This document shows, piece by piece, positions 25,747-34,782 of a DNA stretch of 58,589 nucleotides. How positions within the stretch are numbered: the stretch's first letter is position 1; each line of letters opens with the position of its first letter. The position numbers and the translations under genes are program-made. Below the pieces are notes generated by a model. That model was not told the origin of the DNA, did no database searches, and worked only from the letters and a program-made list of their open reading frames with translations. This DNA comes from Pseudomonas lactucae (lineage in GTDB: Bacteria; Pseudomonadota; Gammaproteobacteria; Pseudomonadales; Pseudomonadaceae). The stretch covers positions 1 through 58,589 of the forward strand of contig NZ_JAFHKI010000138.1 in the NCBI RefSeq assembly GCF_016937615.1, written 5' to 3'.

Positions 25747-26190
25747 TCAGCCGCTGGTCAACGGTGGCAAACGCCGCTTCACCGGGGTTTTCTTGACGAT
25801 CGCCGTATTGGTCTCGGCATAGCCGTTGAGCCGGTCGAGCAGGCTGTCGAGGTGGTCCATGGTGCGTACATGCAGGCGCGCGATGAAGCAGTCGTCGCCT
25901 GTCACTTTGTCGCACTCGGTGAACTCGGGAATTGCCTGGATCTGGCGCTCCACTTCCTGCAATTGGCCTGGCAGGGGGCGGATGCGCACGATGGCTTGCA
26001 ACAGGTAACCGAAATGTTTGGGGTCGATGTCGACGGTGTAATGGGTCAGTACGCCGCGCTCTTCCAGGCGGCGCAGGCGTTCGCCAACGCTGGGCGAGGA
26101 CAGCCCCGTAATGCCCGACAGCGCCTTGAGGGACAAACGTGAGTCGTCCATCAAGGCGGCGATCAGTTGCTGGTCGATGGTGTCGATCAT
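25747..26190 (-). CDS. Lrp/AsnC-family transcriptional regulator
   Basis: 147 residues: helix-turn-helix (LSLKALSGITGLSSPSVGERLRRLEE), then the RAM effector domain (about 65-145). It is transcribed divergently from the EamA-type exporter, sharing a 109-nt control region; this gene pairing usually means an amino acid or related metabolite sensor controlling its exporter. Length and domain order are typical. Confidence 0.9.
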   Translation of the reverse strand: MIDTIDQQLIAALMDDSRLSLKALSGITGLSSPSVGERLRRLEERGVLTHYTVDIDPKHFGYLLQAIVRIRPLPGQLQEVERQIQAIPEFTECDKVTGDDCFIARLHVRTMDHLDSLLDRLNGYAETNTAIVKKTPVKRRLPPLTSG

Positions 26191-26299
26191 GGTTTACGCC
26201 TAATAAGAAAAGGTGATTGTGCGACTTTGCCTTGTTTAGTCACTGGAGCCGCTGCCGAGCAGATTGCCATAATTGAGCCTCACTTGAGGAGCATCAATC

Positions 26300-27205
26300 A
26301 TGGACTCATCCATTCGTCGCGGTTCGTGGGAAATGATCGCCGCCATGCTGATCTCGGGCACCATCGGCTGGTTTGTGCTGGTGTCGGGCGTGTCGGTGAT
26401 CGAAGTGGTGTTCTGGCGCTGCGTGATCGGCGGCCTCACGCTGCTGCTGGTGTGTGCGGTGCTGGGTTATCTGCGCCTGGACCTGCTCAGTTGGGCCAAA
26501 CTCGGACTGGCGATGCTCAGTGGTGTCGCCATCGTCGGTAACTGGCTGTTGTTGTTTGAATCCTACTCTCGCGCGTCCATCGCCATCAGTACGGCGGTGT
26601 ACAACGTGCAGCCGTTCATCTTGGTGATGCTGGCGGCGCTGTTCCTGGGTGAAAAGATCACCGTGCAGAAGCTGGCGTGGCTGAGCGTGGCGTTTCTCGG
26701 GATGCTGGCGATCGTCACTGCCCATGGCGAGCAGCAGAGCGGGGGCGGGGATTACCTGACGGGGATTGCGCTGGCCCTGGGCGCGGCGTTTCTCTATGCG
26801 GTGGCGGCGCTGATCATCAAGCACTTGAAGGAAGTGCCGCCGCACTTGATGGCGCTGATCCAGGTCATCACCGGCGCATTGCTGCTGGCGCCACTGGTGC
26901 CATGGAACAGCCTGCCGGCGGCGCCCAATGCCTGGGCGGCATTGGTCACGCTGGGGGTGGTGCATACCGGCTTGATGTATGTGCTGCTGTACGGCGCGAT
27001 CCAGAAACTGCCCACGGCAATTACCGGCGCGCTGTCGTTCATCTACCCGATTGCGGCGATTTTCGTCGACTGGATTGCCTTCGGCCATCGCCTGGGCTGG
27101 CTGCAATGGCTGGGGGTGGCGGCGATTCTGCTGGCGGCGGCGGGGTTGCAGCGGGGCTGGTGGTTGCCCCGCGCTCGCCGGGTCAGTGCGTGCCCTGAAA
27201 GATGA
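26300..27205 (+). CDS. EamA/DMT-superfamily transporter
   Basis: 301 residues with ten hydrophobic helices in two EamA repeats (about 8-140 and 155-285). The second repeat contains YAVAALIIKHL and GALSFIYPIAAIFVDWIAFG, typical of the family. It probably exports an amino acid or similar metabolite under the control of the divergent Lrp-type regulator. The 3' end overlaps the convergent rlhA gene by 23 nt. Confidence 0.9.
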   Translation: MDSSIRRGSWEMIAAMLISGTIGWFVLVSGVSVIEVVFWRCVIGGLTLLLVCAVLGYLRLDLLSWAKLGLAMLSGVAIVGNWLLLFESYSRASIAISTAVYNVQPFILVMLAALFLGEKITVQKLAWLSVAFLGMLAIVTAHGEQQSGGGDYLTGIALALGAAFLYAVAALIIKHLKEVPPHLMALIQVITGALLLAPLVPWNSLPAAPNAWAALVTLGVVHTGLMYVLLYGAIQKLPTAITGALSFIYPIAAIFVDWIAFGHRLGWLQWLGVAAILLAAAGLQRGWWLPRARRVSACPER

Positions 27206-29161
27206 TGTTTTCCGGGTTGAAATGCTCCACGGCGCTGCCCGGTTGCGGCAACCCAAGGATATGCCCCTTGATCTTGCCCACCACATGCATCTCGCACGGC
27301 TTGCAGTCGAACTTCAGTGTCAGGACTTCATCGCCATGGATCAACTGCATCGGCGCCACCTTGGTCTTCACCCCGGTCACCCCCTTGGCCTGTTTAGGGC
27401 ATAGGTTGAACGAGAAACGCAGGCAGTGCTTGGTGATCATCACCGGCACTTCGCCGGTTTCTTCATGGGCTTCGAACGCGGCGTCGATCAGCTTGACGCC
27501 GTGACGGTGGTAGAAGTCGCGGGCCTTCTGGTTGTAGACGTTGGCCAGAAACGACAGATGCGCGTCCGGGTACACCGGCGGCGGCGTGGTCTCGGCCTTG
27601 CGTCCTCCGCGTGGATGCGCGGCAACACGGGCGGCGGTCAGCGCTTCGATCACTTCACGGCGCAGTGCCTTGAGCTGCGAGTTGGGAATGAAGAACGCCT
27701 GTGGCGCATCCAGCTCGATGCGGGTGGCGTGGTACTCGGTGGTGCCGAGTTGGCCAAGCAGGTCACGCAACGTATCCAGTGCCTGTTCCGGCTTGTTGGC
27801 GACGCCGAACGGGCCGGGCAGGGCAACGCCGGCGCTGATGCCTTCTTCGCTGGTCGCGGTGATTTGCAGCTGGTCTTCGCGCAGGCGCGCCACCCACGAC
27901 AGGCCGATACGCCGCTCGGCGGAGGTCTTGAGCAGCGCCTGTTGCCAGTTGTGGTCCAGGTTGCGATTGAGTGGGTGATGCGCACGTAATTGATGCAGGC
28001 CGGCGGGCATTTCGTTCGGCTCGACGCGGTAGCGGTAACGCTTCTGGCCGTCTTCTTCGAATTCACCCTTGGGTTCGGCGATGTTGGCGCGGAACCCCAC
28101 CACCTCACGCTTGATCAGCACATTGAGGCCGTCGCCGTTGGACAGCGGCTCATGGGTGACCACTTGCAGGTCACGCTTGCCGGCTTTTTCCACGGTACCC
28201 ACCGGCAGGCCGGTAAAGGTCGGGGTGTCGAACGCACCGATGTCGATCTTGCGATCACTGACAAAGTAGTCGGTGCTGCCACGGTGGAAGGTTTTTTCCG
28301 GATCGGGCAGGAAGAAATGCGCGGTACGGCCGCTGGACGCACGAGCCAGGTCGGGGCGGTCTTCGAGGATTTCGTCGAGGCGCTGACGGTAATAGGCAGT
28401 GATGTTCTTCACATAGCCCATGTCCTTGTAGCGGCCCTCGATCTTGAACGAGCGCACACCGGCTTCGACCAAGGCACGCAGGTTGGCGCTCTGGTTGTTG
28501 TCTTTCATCGACAGCAGGTGTTTTTCGAAGGCCACGACGCGGCCCTGGTCATCCTTCAAGGTGTACGGCAGGCGGCAGGCCTGGGAGCAGTCGCCACGGT
28601 TGGCGCTGCGGCCATTTTGCGCGTGGGAGATGTTGCACTGCCCGGAGAACGCCACGCACAGGGCGCCGTGGATAAAGAACTCGATGGCGGCATCGGTTTC
28701 GTCGGCGATGGCGCGGATCTCTTGCAGGTTCAGCTCACGGCCAACACCAATTGCGAGAAACCGGCCTGGTCGAGGAACTTGGCGCGGCCCAGGGTACGAA
28801 TGTCGGTCTGGGTGCTGGCGTGCAGCTCGATGGGCGGAATATCCAGCTCCATCACGCCCAGGTCTTGCACGATCAACGCGTCGACACCGGCATCGTAAAG
28901 CTGATGGATCAGCTTGCGCGCGGGCTCCAGTTCGTTGTCGTGCAGGATGGTATTGATCGTGGTGAACACGCGCACATGGTAACGGCGGGCAAATTCGACC
29001 AGTTGAGCGATATCGCTCACCTCATTACAGGCGTTATGGCGCGCGCCGAAGCTCGGGCCGCCGATGTAGATGGCGTCGGCGCCATGCAGGATGGCCTCGC
29101 GCGCAATGGCAACATCGCGGGCAGGGCTGAGCAATTCCAGGTGATGCTTGGGCAAGGACAT
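27183..29161 (-). CDS. rlhA: 23S rRNA 5-hydroxycytidine synthase RlhA (peptidase U32 family; apparent frameshift)
   Basis: About 659 residues if repaired, matching the length of E. coli RlhA (YdcP) and longer than TrhP (YegQ). RlhA hydroxylates C2501 of 23S rRNA with prephenate-dependent chemistry. The U32 signature is visible (SGQCNISHAQNGRSANRGDC, then QACRLPY) and the C-terminus has LKFDCKPCEMHVVGKI. The frame breaks at about 28739-28742: upstream ends FSQLVLA, and one added C gives RELNLQEIRAIADETDAAIE into the rest. Start at 29161 (MSLPKHHLELLSPARD). I regard the break as a dropped base because the gene is core. Confidence 0.85.
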
Positions 29162-29231
29162 AGTTTTTTTAGTCAGGCTTGTCACGGTTGAGGCGCGCAT
29201 TGTAGCTGTGAAATGCGTGGCGGGCATCAAC

Positions 29232-29612
29232 TCAGGCCTTGGCCGCCATCGCCGTAACCTCCACACGCATGCCTTCCACCGCCAGCGCAGCGACGCCAAC
29301 CGCCGCGCGCACGGGCCAGGGCTTGGCAAAGAAGCGTTTGTAAACCTCGTTGAAGGCGGCGCGATCAGCCATATCGGTCAGATAAATGGTCAAGTGCATG
29401 ACGCGGTCCATGGAACTGCCGGCTTTTTCCAGGGCCACTTTCAGCGCTTGCAGGGTGCATTCGCTTTGCAGGGTGATATCGCCCAGCTCCAGGCTGCCGT
29501 CGGCGCGGGTTGGGATCTGGGTGGAAACCAGGATGCCGTTGAAGCCGATCACGTCCGAGGAAATCGAATCAGCATCGGGATCGGGGGTGTAGGACAGGTC
29601 GTGGTTGGCCAT
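29232..29612 (-). CDS. RidA/YjgF-family protein
   Basis: 126 residues from the ATG at 29612 (MANHDLSYTPDPDADSI). RidA family proteins hydrolyse reactive enamine/imine intermediates. The signature region VMHLTIYLTDMADRAAFNEVY and the C-terminal RAAVGVAALAVEGMRVEVTA fit, with the position of the conserved active-site Arg taken by R in PVRAAVG. The subgroup is not the core RidA, since the N-terminus differs. Likely monocistronic. Confidence 0.85.
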   Translation of the reverse strand: MANHDLSYTPDPDADSISSDVIGFNGILVSTQIPTRADGSLELGDITLQSECTLQALKVALEKAGSSMDRVMHLTIYLTDMADRAAFNEVYKRFFAKPWPVRAAVGVAALAVEGMRVEVTAMAAKA

Positions 29613-29695
29613 GGGCGCTCTCATTGGCAGGAACAGAAAGGCGCCATGGTCCCCGAAAACAAGCGCAGGGGCAAACCAGCGGGGGATGCGGATTT

Positions 29696-29785
29696 CGACA
29701 ACGACCCAGATCAAATGTGGGAGCTGTCGAGGGAATGGGAATACATCCCGTGACGCTCTGCGTCACCTGCCAACAGCGCGTATTC
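29696..29785. repeat. degenerate Pseudomonas intergenic repeat
   Basis: CAAATGTGGGAGCTGTCGAGG, read with the following GAATGGGAATACATCCC and GTGACGCTCTGCGTCAC hairpin, resembles the palindromic repeats seen between genes of fluorescent pseudomonads. It lies between the ridA-like gene and the chemoreceptor. Confidence 0.35.
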
Positions 29786-29896
29786 AATCGCGCTTATTTG
29801 ACGCCAGAAAATAAACATTAAAACTGCGTAAAGTCGCGTATTCCGCCGCCGATAGCCCGATTAGAGATGGGTTCTTCGCACGGCTGAGGGTACGTC

Positions 29897-31251
29897 ATGT
29901 TCAACACAACGCTCAAAACAGAACTGGCGGCCAGGACGGCCGAAGTCAGTGAATACAAAGGACTGATCGCTGCCCTTGAACGCTCCATGGCCGTGGTCGA
30001 ATTCGACCTCAATGGCAAGGTACTGAGTGCCAACGATAATTTTCTGAAAACCATGGGTTACAGCCGTGATCAGTTGGCCGGTAAATCCCACCGTGACTTC
30101 TGTTTGCCGGCGCTGACCAGCAGCCCGGCCTACGGTCAGTTCTGGAGTGAGCTCAAGTCCGGCAAGTTTGTGTCGGGTACGTTCAAGCGCGTGGACGCCC
30201 ATGGCCGCACGGTGTGGCTGGAAGCCAGCTACAACCCGGTGCTGGATGAGCGAGGCCAGGTGTTGAAGGTGGTCAAGTACGCCCTCGACGTCACTGCCAA
30301 AGTCGAGCAGGAAGCCGCGACCCGCAGCAAGCTGACCGCGCTTGACCGGGCCATGGCGGTGATTGAATTCGATCTGAACGGCCAGGTACTGGATGCCAAC
30401 GAAAACTTCCTGAGCGTCATGGGTTATTCACTGGCCGAACTCAAAGGCAAACATCACCGCATGTTTTGCGAGCCGGCGCTGATCAACAGCAGTGAATATT
30501 CGGACTTCTGGCGCCGCTTGAACAACGGCGAATTCTTCACCGGGCAATTCAAGCGCATCGGCAAACACGGCCGTGTGGTATGGCTGGAAGCCAGTTATAA
30601 CCCGGTCTACGACGGCGACGGCAAGCTGATCAAGATCGTCAAGTTCGCCAGCGACATCACTGAACGCGTGGAAAAATTCGAGGAAGACTCACGCGGCGCC
30701 TCGCGGGCTTACCATATTTCCTCCGAAACCGAGCGTTTCGCCGAGCACGGCACTCAGGTGATCCAGGAAACCGCCACGGAAATGCGCCGGATTGCCGAAA
30801 ATATCGGCGCCTCGGCGCGTTTGGTCGGCAGTTGGGTGACCGTTCCGAGCAAATCACCGCCATCGTCAACACCATTCGCGGCATCGCCGACCAGACCAAC
30901 CTGTTGGCGCTCAACGCGGCCATCGAGGCGGCGCGAGCGGGTGACCAGGGGCGTGGGTTTGCGGTGGTGGCCGACGAAGTCCGGCAACTGGCCGGGCGTA
31001 CCAGCCGTTCTACCGCGGAAATCGCCGAGATGATCGGCATGATCCTCTCTGAGACCCGCGATGCGGTGGCCAGCATGAGCGCCACCCAGGAGGGCGCGCA
31101 ACGCGGTGTCAACCTGGCGGACCAGGCGGGCTCGGTGATCCTGCAGATCCGCACCAGCACCAGCGATGCGGTACAGGCGGTGAGCATGTTCGCGTCGAAG
31201 ATGGATGAGTCGGAGGTGATTCCCAAGACTGCCGTCGGCTGGGTAGGCTGA
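29897..31251 (+). CDS. BdlA-like two-PAS cytoplasmic chemoreceptor (apparent frameshift)
   Basis: About 451 residues if repaired, without membrane segments. Two tandem PAS domains (about 20-135 and 145-255), each with the NFL..MGYS motif, are followed by an MCP signalling domain containing GIADQTNLLALNAAIEAARA and GRGFAVVADEVRQLA. This is the architecture of P. aeruginosa BdlA, which controls nutrient-induced biofilm dispersion. The frame breaks at about 30828-30831; one added C turns ...ARLVGS into ...ARLVGQLGDRSEQITAIVNT. The N-terminus starts at 29897. Oxygen or redox sensing is plausible but unproven. Confidence 0.85.
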
Positions 31252-31262
31252 TGCCAATGGTC

Positions 31263-31282
31263 GGCCAGCCGCAACGCTGGCC
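31263..31282. terminator. hairpin between convergent genes
   Basis: GGCCAGC and GCTGGCC form a 7-bp stem with a 6-nt loop between the convergent chemoreceptor and porin genes. There is no T-run on either side, so the terminator role is tentative. Confidence 0.35.
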
Positions 31283-31298
31283 GGACCGCATGGCTGCC

Positions 31299-32621
31299 CT
31301 AGAGCAAGGTAAACGGGTAGTCGACAATCAACCGCAGTTCATTCAAATCCCCATCACGCTGATCGGCGTTCGACGCCACGATCGCGTCGCGCACGCGCAA
31401 CGACAGGTTCTTCGCCGGTCCACTCTGAATCACATACTTGGCTTCCACATCCGTCTCGTGCTGCGCGCCGTCCGCGCCGAAGTCACCGGCGTAGGCACTG
31501 TGCTGTGGCGTGTGGGTACCCTCAATGTCGGAGCCGTTGATATAGCGCGCCATGAAACTCAGCCCCGGCACGCCGTAACTGACCATGTTCAGGTCATAAC
31601 GTATCCCCCACGACTGTTCGCCCGGGCCATTGAAGTCCGACCATTGCACCGAGTTGGCCAGCAGGATCGAGTCGCCGCCTTCGCCCGCGCCGTTATTCCC
31701 GGTGCCGATGTAGTCAAACGGCGTGTCGCCATGCACCTTCTGAAATGACAGCGTCAAGGTGTGCGCCTGCAGGAAGGTGTAGGCCGCCGCCAACGAATAC
31801 GTGGTGTTGTTGATTGCACCGGCTTTGGCGCTGCCGGTGTCGAGGGTGCGGTACAGGTTGCCGTCCAGGGCCAATGACTGGTCATGGGGCAGGGCGATGA
31901 CGTAATTGAGGTTGGTGTAGTACTGGCGCCAGATATCCTCAAGTTCGCCGGCGTACAACGTGGCGCTCAAGGACGGCGTGAAGCTGTATTTACCGCCGAC
32001 GAAGCTCGCGCTGTTGGCGGCGATATTGGCGTAAGTGGCGTAGATATCGTGGTCGTGGTTGCTAGTCATGCCACTGTTGGTGCTGGTGAAATGCCCGGCT
32101 TCCAGGTCCAGGCCGGCGATTTCGCTGCTGGTGAGGTCAAAACCGGTGGCCGTCTGTGGTAACAGGCGCGTACCGCCGGTAGCGAATACAGGCGCGGTAG
32201 GTTGCATATCGCCAAATTTGAGCTGGGTCCTGGAGATTTTCACTTTCACTGCTGCGCCCACGGAGCCGTAGGCATTTTCGGGATCGCCGTGGCGGTCGGT
32301 GGGCAGGTTGCCGGTGCCGGCGTCGGCGTGCGTGGCATCCAGCTTCAACCCGCCATAGGCGTAGGCATCCACACCAAAACCGAGCGTGCCCGGGGTGAAG
32401 CCCGAGGCATAGTTGAGCATCGCGCCTTGGGTCCAGTCGCGGTTGTCGGCTCGGCCGCCTTCACGGTTGCGGTTCATGTAGAAGTTACGCAACAGCCCGG
32501 TCACGCTGCTGCCCTCGACAAACCCCTTGGACTCGGCCTGGTCCGTGACGGACTCGGCAAACGCCACAGGGCTGACACTGGCGCACACGGCCAGCGCTAA
32601 CAGACTCCACTGTTTAAGCAT
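31299..32621 (-). CDS. OprD-family outer-membrane porin
   Basis: 440 residues from the ATG at 32621. Signal peptide MLKQWSLLALAVCASVSPVAFA, then an 18-strand beta-barrel pattern. Typical OprD features: ESKGFVEGSSVTGLLRNFYM near the N-terminus, NRDWTQGAMLNYASGFT, LKFGDMQPTAPVFATGGTRL, and a final aromatic-rich strand ending DYPFTLL. It takes up small carboxylates or amino acids; the exact substrate is not visible. A following convergent chemoreceptor is unrelated in function. Confidence 0.92.
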   Translation of the reverse strand: MLKQWSLLALAVCASVSPVAFAESVTDQAESKGFVEGSSVTGLLRNFYMNRNREGGRADNRDWTQGAMLNYASGFTPGTLGFGVDAYAYGGLKLDATHADAGTGNLPTDRHGDPENAYGSVGAAVKVKISRTQLKFGDMQPTAPVFATGGTRLLPQTATGFDLTSSEIAGLDLEAGHFTSTNSGMTSNHDHDIYATYANIAANSASFVGGKYSFTPSLSATLYAGELEDIWRQYYTNLNYVIALPHDQSLALDGNLYRTLDTGSAKAGAINNTTYSLAAAYTFLQAHTLTLSFQKVHGDTPFDYIGTGNNGAGEGGDSILLANSVQWSDFNGPGEQSWGIRYDLNMVSYGVPGLSFMARYINGSDIEGTHTPQHSAYAGDFGADGAQHETDVEAKYVIQSGPAKNLSLRVRDAIVASNADQRDGDLNELRLIVDYPFTLL

Positions 32622-32825
32622 GTTCTGACTTCCCCGAAATAATGAATGCGCGCGGCAACATCGCGCTTTTAGTGGATGGCGCATAAACGCTGTAAGGGCA
32701 GGTGTTTTTTCAGCTAAGGGTTAACAGTTTTTGGTCTGTCGGATGTGTTGTCGAGGCCGATTCTAAGCACAGTCTGCGCGGGCTGCAGCCCTGTAGCGGA
32801 TTAAACTCGATTAATTAAACTTCAC

Positions 32826-32926
32826 TCTTTTTAATCGGCGGGGAGGTGTAGCTTGGAGACTGTCTTAGCCGCTCTGCTTCGACAAAATCCTTTGGTTGCC
32901 GCCGCAGATAATGCGGCGGATTTTTT
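32826..32926 (+). ncRNA. candidate small RNA ending in a strong terminator
   Basis: A rho-independent terminator (CCGCCGCA, loop GATAA, TGCGGCGG, then ATTTTTT) on the plus strand at 32899-32926 has no upstream protein gene. The roughly 75 nt before it include an unpaired-looking ACAAAATCCTTTGGTTG segment and an upstream AT-rich stretch that could hold a promoter. This fits a Hfq-type small RNA of about 100 nt. The 5' end is a guess. Confidence 0.35.
32899..32926 (+). terminator. rho-independent terminator without an upstream gene
   Basis: An 8-bp perfect GC-rich stem (32899-32906 with 32912-32919), a 5-nt loop, and a run of six T after one A. Because both neighbours are on the minus strand and lack a T-run in their direction, it ends a plus-strand transcript. 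Confidence 0.7.
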
Positions 32927-32964
32927 CGTCGGAAAGGGGAGAATCGTCCCTGATTCGCGCTGTT

Positions 32965-33834
32965 TTATTCTTCCACGTCCATGAATTCCTTGGCCCACGC
33001 CACATAGCTTTCCGGCAACGTGTAGGTATGGGTCAGCTCGGTAGCACTCAGGTTCGAGGTGCTGTGAGTCAACTGACGCTGGGCACGCAGGCTGTCGTAG
33101 GTGGCCTTGATCGCAGCGAAGTAAGCGCCATGGCCCGCGACCACCACGCGCACGCCGAGGTCGGCTAAACGCTGGGCGTCATGGAGTTTGGGGTTGCCAT
33201 AGGTCACCAGCATCAGCGGCACCGTAAGGTTCTCCGCGATTTTCTCCAGATGCTCGAAATCGCTGACGCCCACCATGCAGATCCCGTCGGCACCGGCTTT
33301 CTGGTAAGCCAGGGTGCGCTCGATGACGGCTTCGGTCGACAGCACACCGGCATTGGTGCGGGCAATGATCGAAAGCTCGGGATCGACACGCGCTTCCAGG
33401 GCCGCGCGGACCTTGCCGATGCCTTCGTCGATGGCAATCAAGTCGGTGGATTTGCGCCCGAATTGCGCCGGCAGCAGCGTGTCTTCAATGGTCAGTGCAG
33501 CCACGCCGGCGCGCTCCAGTTCTTCGACGGTGCGCATCACGTTGAGGGCATTGCCGTAGCCGTGGTCGGCGTCGGCGATAACAGGCAACTGCGCCACACG
33601 GCCGATGCGGGTGGCTTGCTCAACGAACTCACTCAGTGTGATCAACGCAAAATCGGGCGCCGCAAGCACCTGCAACGAGGCGACCGAGCCACCCAGGATG
33701 CCCACCTCGAAACCCAGGTCGGCGGCGATACGCGCCGACATCGGGTCGAATACGGAGGCGGTTTCAACGCACGCAGGCGTTGCAAGCAGTTCACGGAAGT
33801 TGCGGCGCAACGCTGAGTGAGATTTTTTCGGCAT
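32965..33834 (-). CDS. oxaloacetate decarboxylase (PEP mutase/isocitrate lyase superfamily)
   Basis: 289 residues, closely matching in length and pattern the P. aeruginosa PA4872-type oxaloacetate decarboxylase. The TIM-barrel signatures are seen: ADADHGYGNALNVMRTVEEL (metal-binding Asp residues), TIEDTLLPAQFG and VVAGHGAYFAAIKAT. It decarboxylates oxaloacetate to pyruvate without forming isocitrate. It is preceded by its own ribosome site and appears monocistronic. Confidence 0.88.
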   Translation of the reverse strand: MPKKSHSALRRNFRELLATPACVETASVFDPMSARIAADLGFEVGILGGSVASLQVLAAPDFALITLSEFVEQATRIGRVAQLPVIADADHGYGNALNVMRTVEELERAGVAALTIEDTLLPAQFGRKSTDLIAIDEGIGKVRAALEARVDPELSIIARTNAGVLSTEAVIERTLAYQKAGADGICMVGVSDFEHLEKIAENLTVPLMLVTYGNPKLHDAQRLADLGVRVVVAGHGAYFAAIKATYDSLRAQRQLTHSTSNLSATELTHTYTLPESYVAWAKEFMDVEE

Positions 33835-33992
33835 GTTCTTTCCTGGCTCTGGTCATCGTCATGTGACGATCTATGTCTATTCGTGGTGGCGCGAGATTAC
33901 CACGCAGGCGAACCGGGGATTATGACGTTTGAGCATGGGGCATGCGGATGACACATGGATGTCCGGCGATAAACATCCGCAACAGACATTAT

Positions 33993-34769
33993 TTAAGGCT
34001 GGGTACATGATTTAACGATTGGTAGCTGGCTTCGAACAACAGGATCGGGGGAGCACGCCGGCACCAGCAATTGACCCGCGCGTCGATAATCGTGAGGCAG
34101 GCCAATGTCGATGAACTTGCCACCTGCTTCCAGGCCCAGGACAGGCGTACCGTTGCCTTGAAGCCACGGCAACAATTCGTCCTCCAGGGACACGGTCTGC
34201 TGCGGGCGATACGGCCACTGGTCCAGGCTTGCACGCCGTACCCAATACACCCCGCCGTTGGCCAATACCCCGACCTCACCGCGACGCGGTGCAAAGCCCT
34301 GGATCCTGCCTGTGTCGTCGGTTTCGATGCCCATGTAGCGATTAGCTGCATCCGCGCGAAACAGACTCAGGCACCAACCGGCCTGGCGCTGTCGGGCGAA
34401 ACGCTCGAGGCAGGTCATGTCCACCGCGAACCAGGTGTCGCCATTGAGCAGCAGGAAACTGTCGTCGGCGTCACTCAGGTAGGTCGCGGCCAGCAGCAAG
34501 CCACCCCCCGTGCCCAGCGGCCTGGATTCGCGGGCATAGGTCAGCGGTACGTCGCGGTAACGGTCGCCAAAGTGAGTGCTGATGGCTTCGCTGCGATAGC
34601 CGGTGGAGAGGATGAAATGTTCGATGCCTTGCTTGATCCAATAGTCCAGCAGGTACTCAATAAAGGGCCGCCCCTCAACCGGCGCCATAGGTTTGGGCAG
34701 GTCCGGCACGGCGCTGCGCAATCGCGTGCCGAGGCCCCCGGCGAGAATCACGGCGGTACGTGTGGTCAT
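33993..34769 (-). CDS. hddC: heptose-1-phosphate nucleotidyltransferase homologue
   Basis: 258 residues from the ATG at 34769, which has AAGGAG upstream. The N-terminal nucleotidyltransferase motif is AVILAGGLGTRLRSAVPDLP, followed by KPMAPVEGRPFIEYLLDYW and LLNGDTWFAVD (metal-binding D). The family activates D-glycero-D-manno-heptose 1-phosphate to a nucleotide sugar (HddC type, GDP-linked; HldE-C type is ADP-linked). It lies 13 nt after the kinase gene, so the pair are one operon. It could also serve lipopolysaccharide or S-layer heptose, but here it faces the aminocyclitol-type operon. Confidence 0.75.
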   Translation of the reverse strand: MTTRTAVILAGGLGTRLRSAVPDLPKPMAPVEGRPFIEYLLDYWIKQGIEHFILSTGYRSEAISTHFGDRYRDVPLTYARESRPLGTGGGLLLAATYLSDADDSFLLLNGDTWFAVDMTCLERFARQRQAGWCLSLFRADAANRYMGIETDDTGRIQGFAPRRGEVGVLANGGVYWVRRASLDQWPYRPQQTVSLEDELLPWLQGNGTPVLGLEAGGKFIDIGLPHDYRRAGQLLVPACSPDPVVRSQLPIVKSCTQP

Positions 34770-34782
34770 CTGTGCTCCTTGC

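Larger units (their letters stand above)
32622..32964. other. intergenic region with possible small RNA
   Basis: A 343-nt gap between the porin and the oxaloacetate decarboxylase, both on the minus strand. It contains a strong plus-strand terminator at 32899-32926, which matches neither flanking gene. No protein-coding frame is convincing. Confidence 0.6.
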
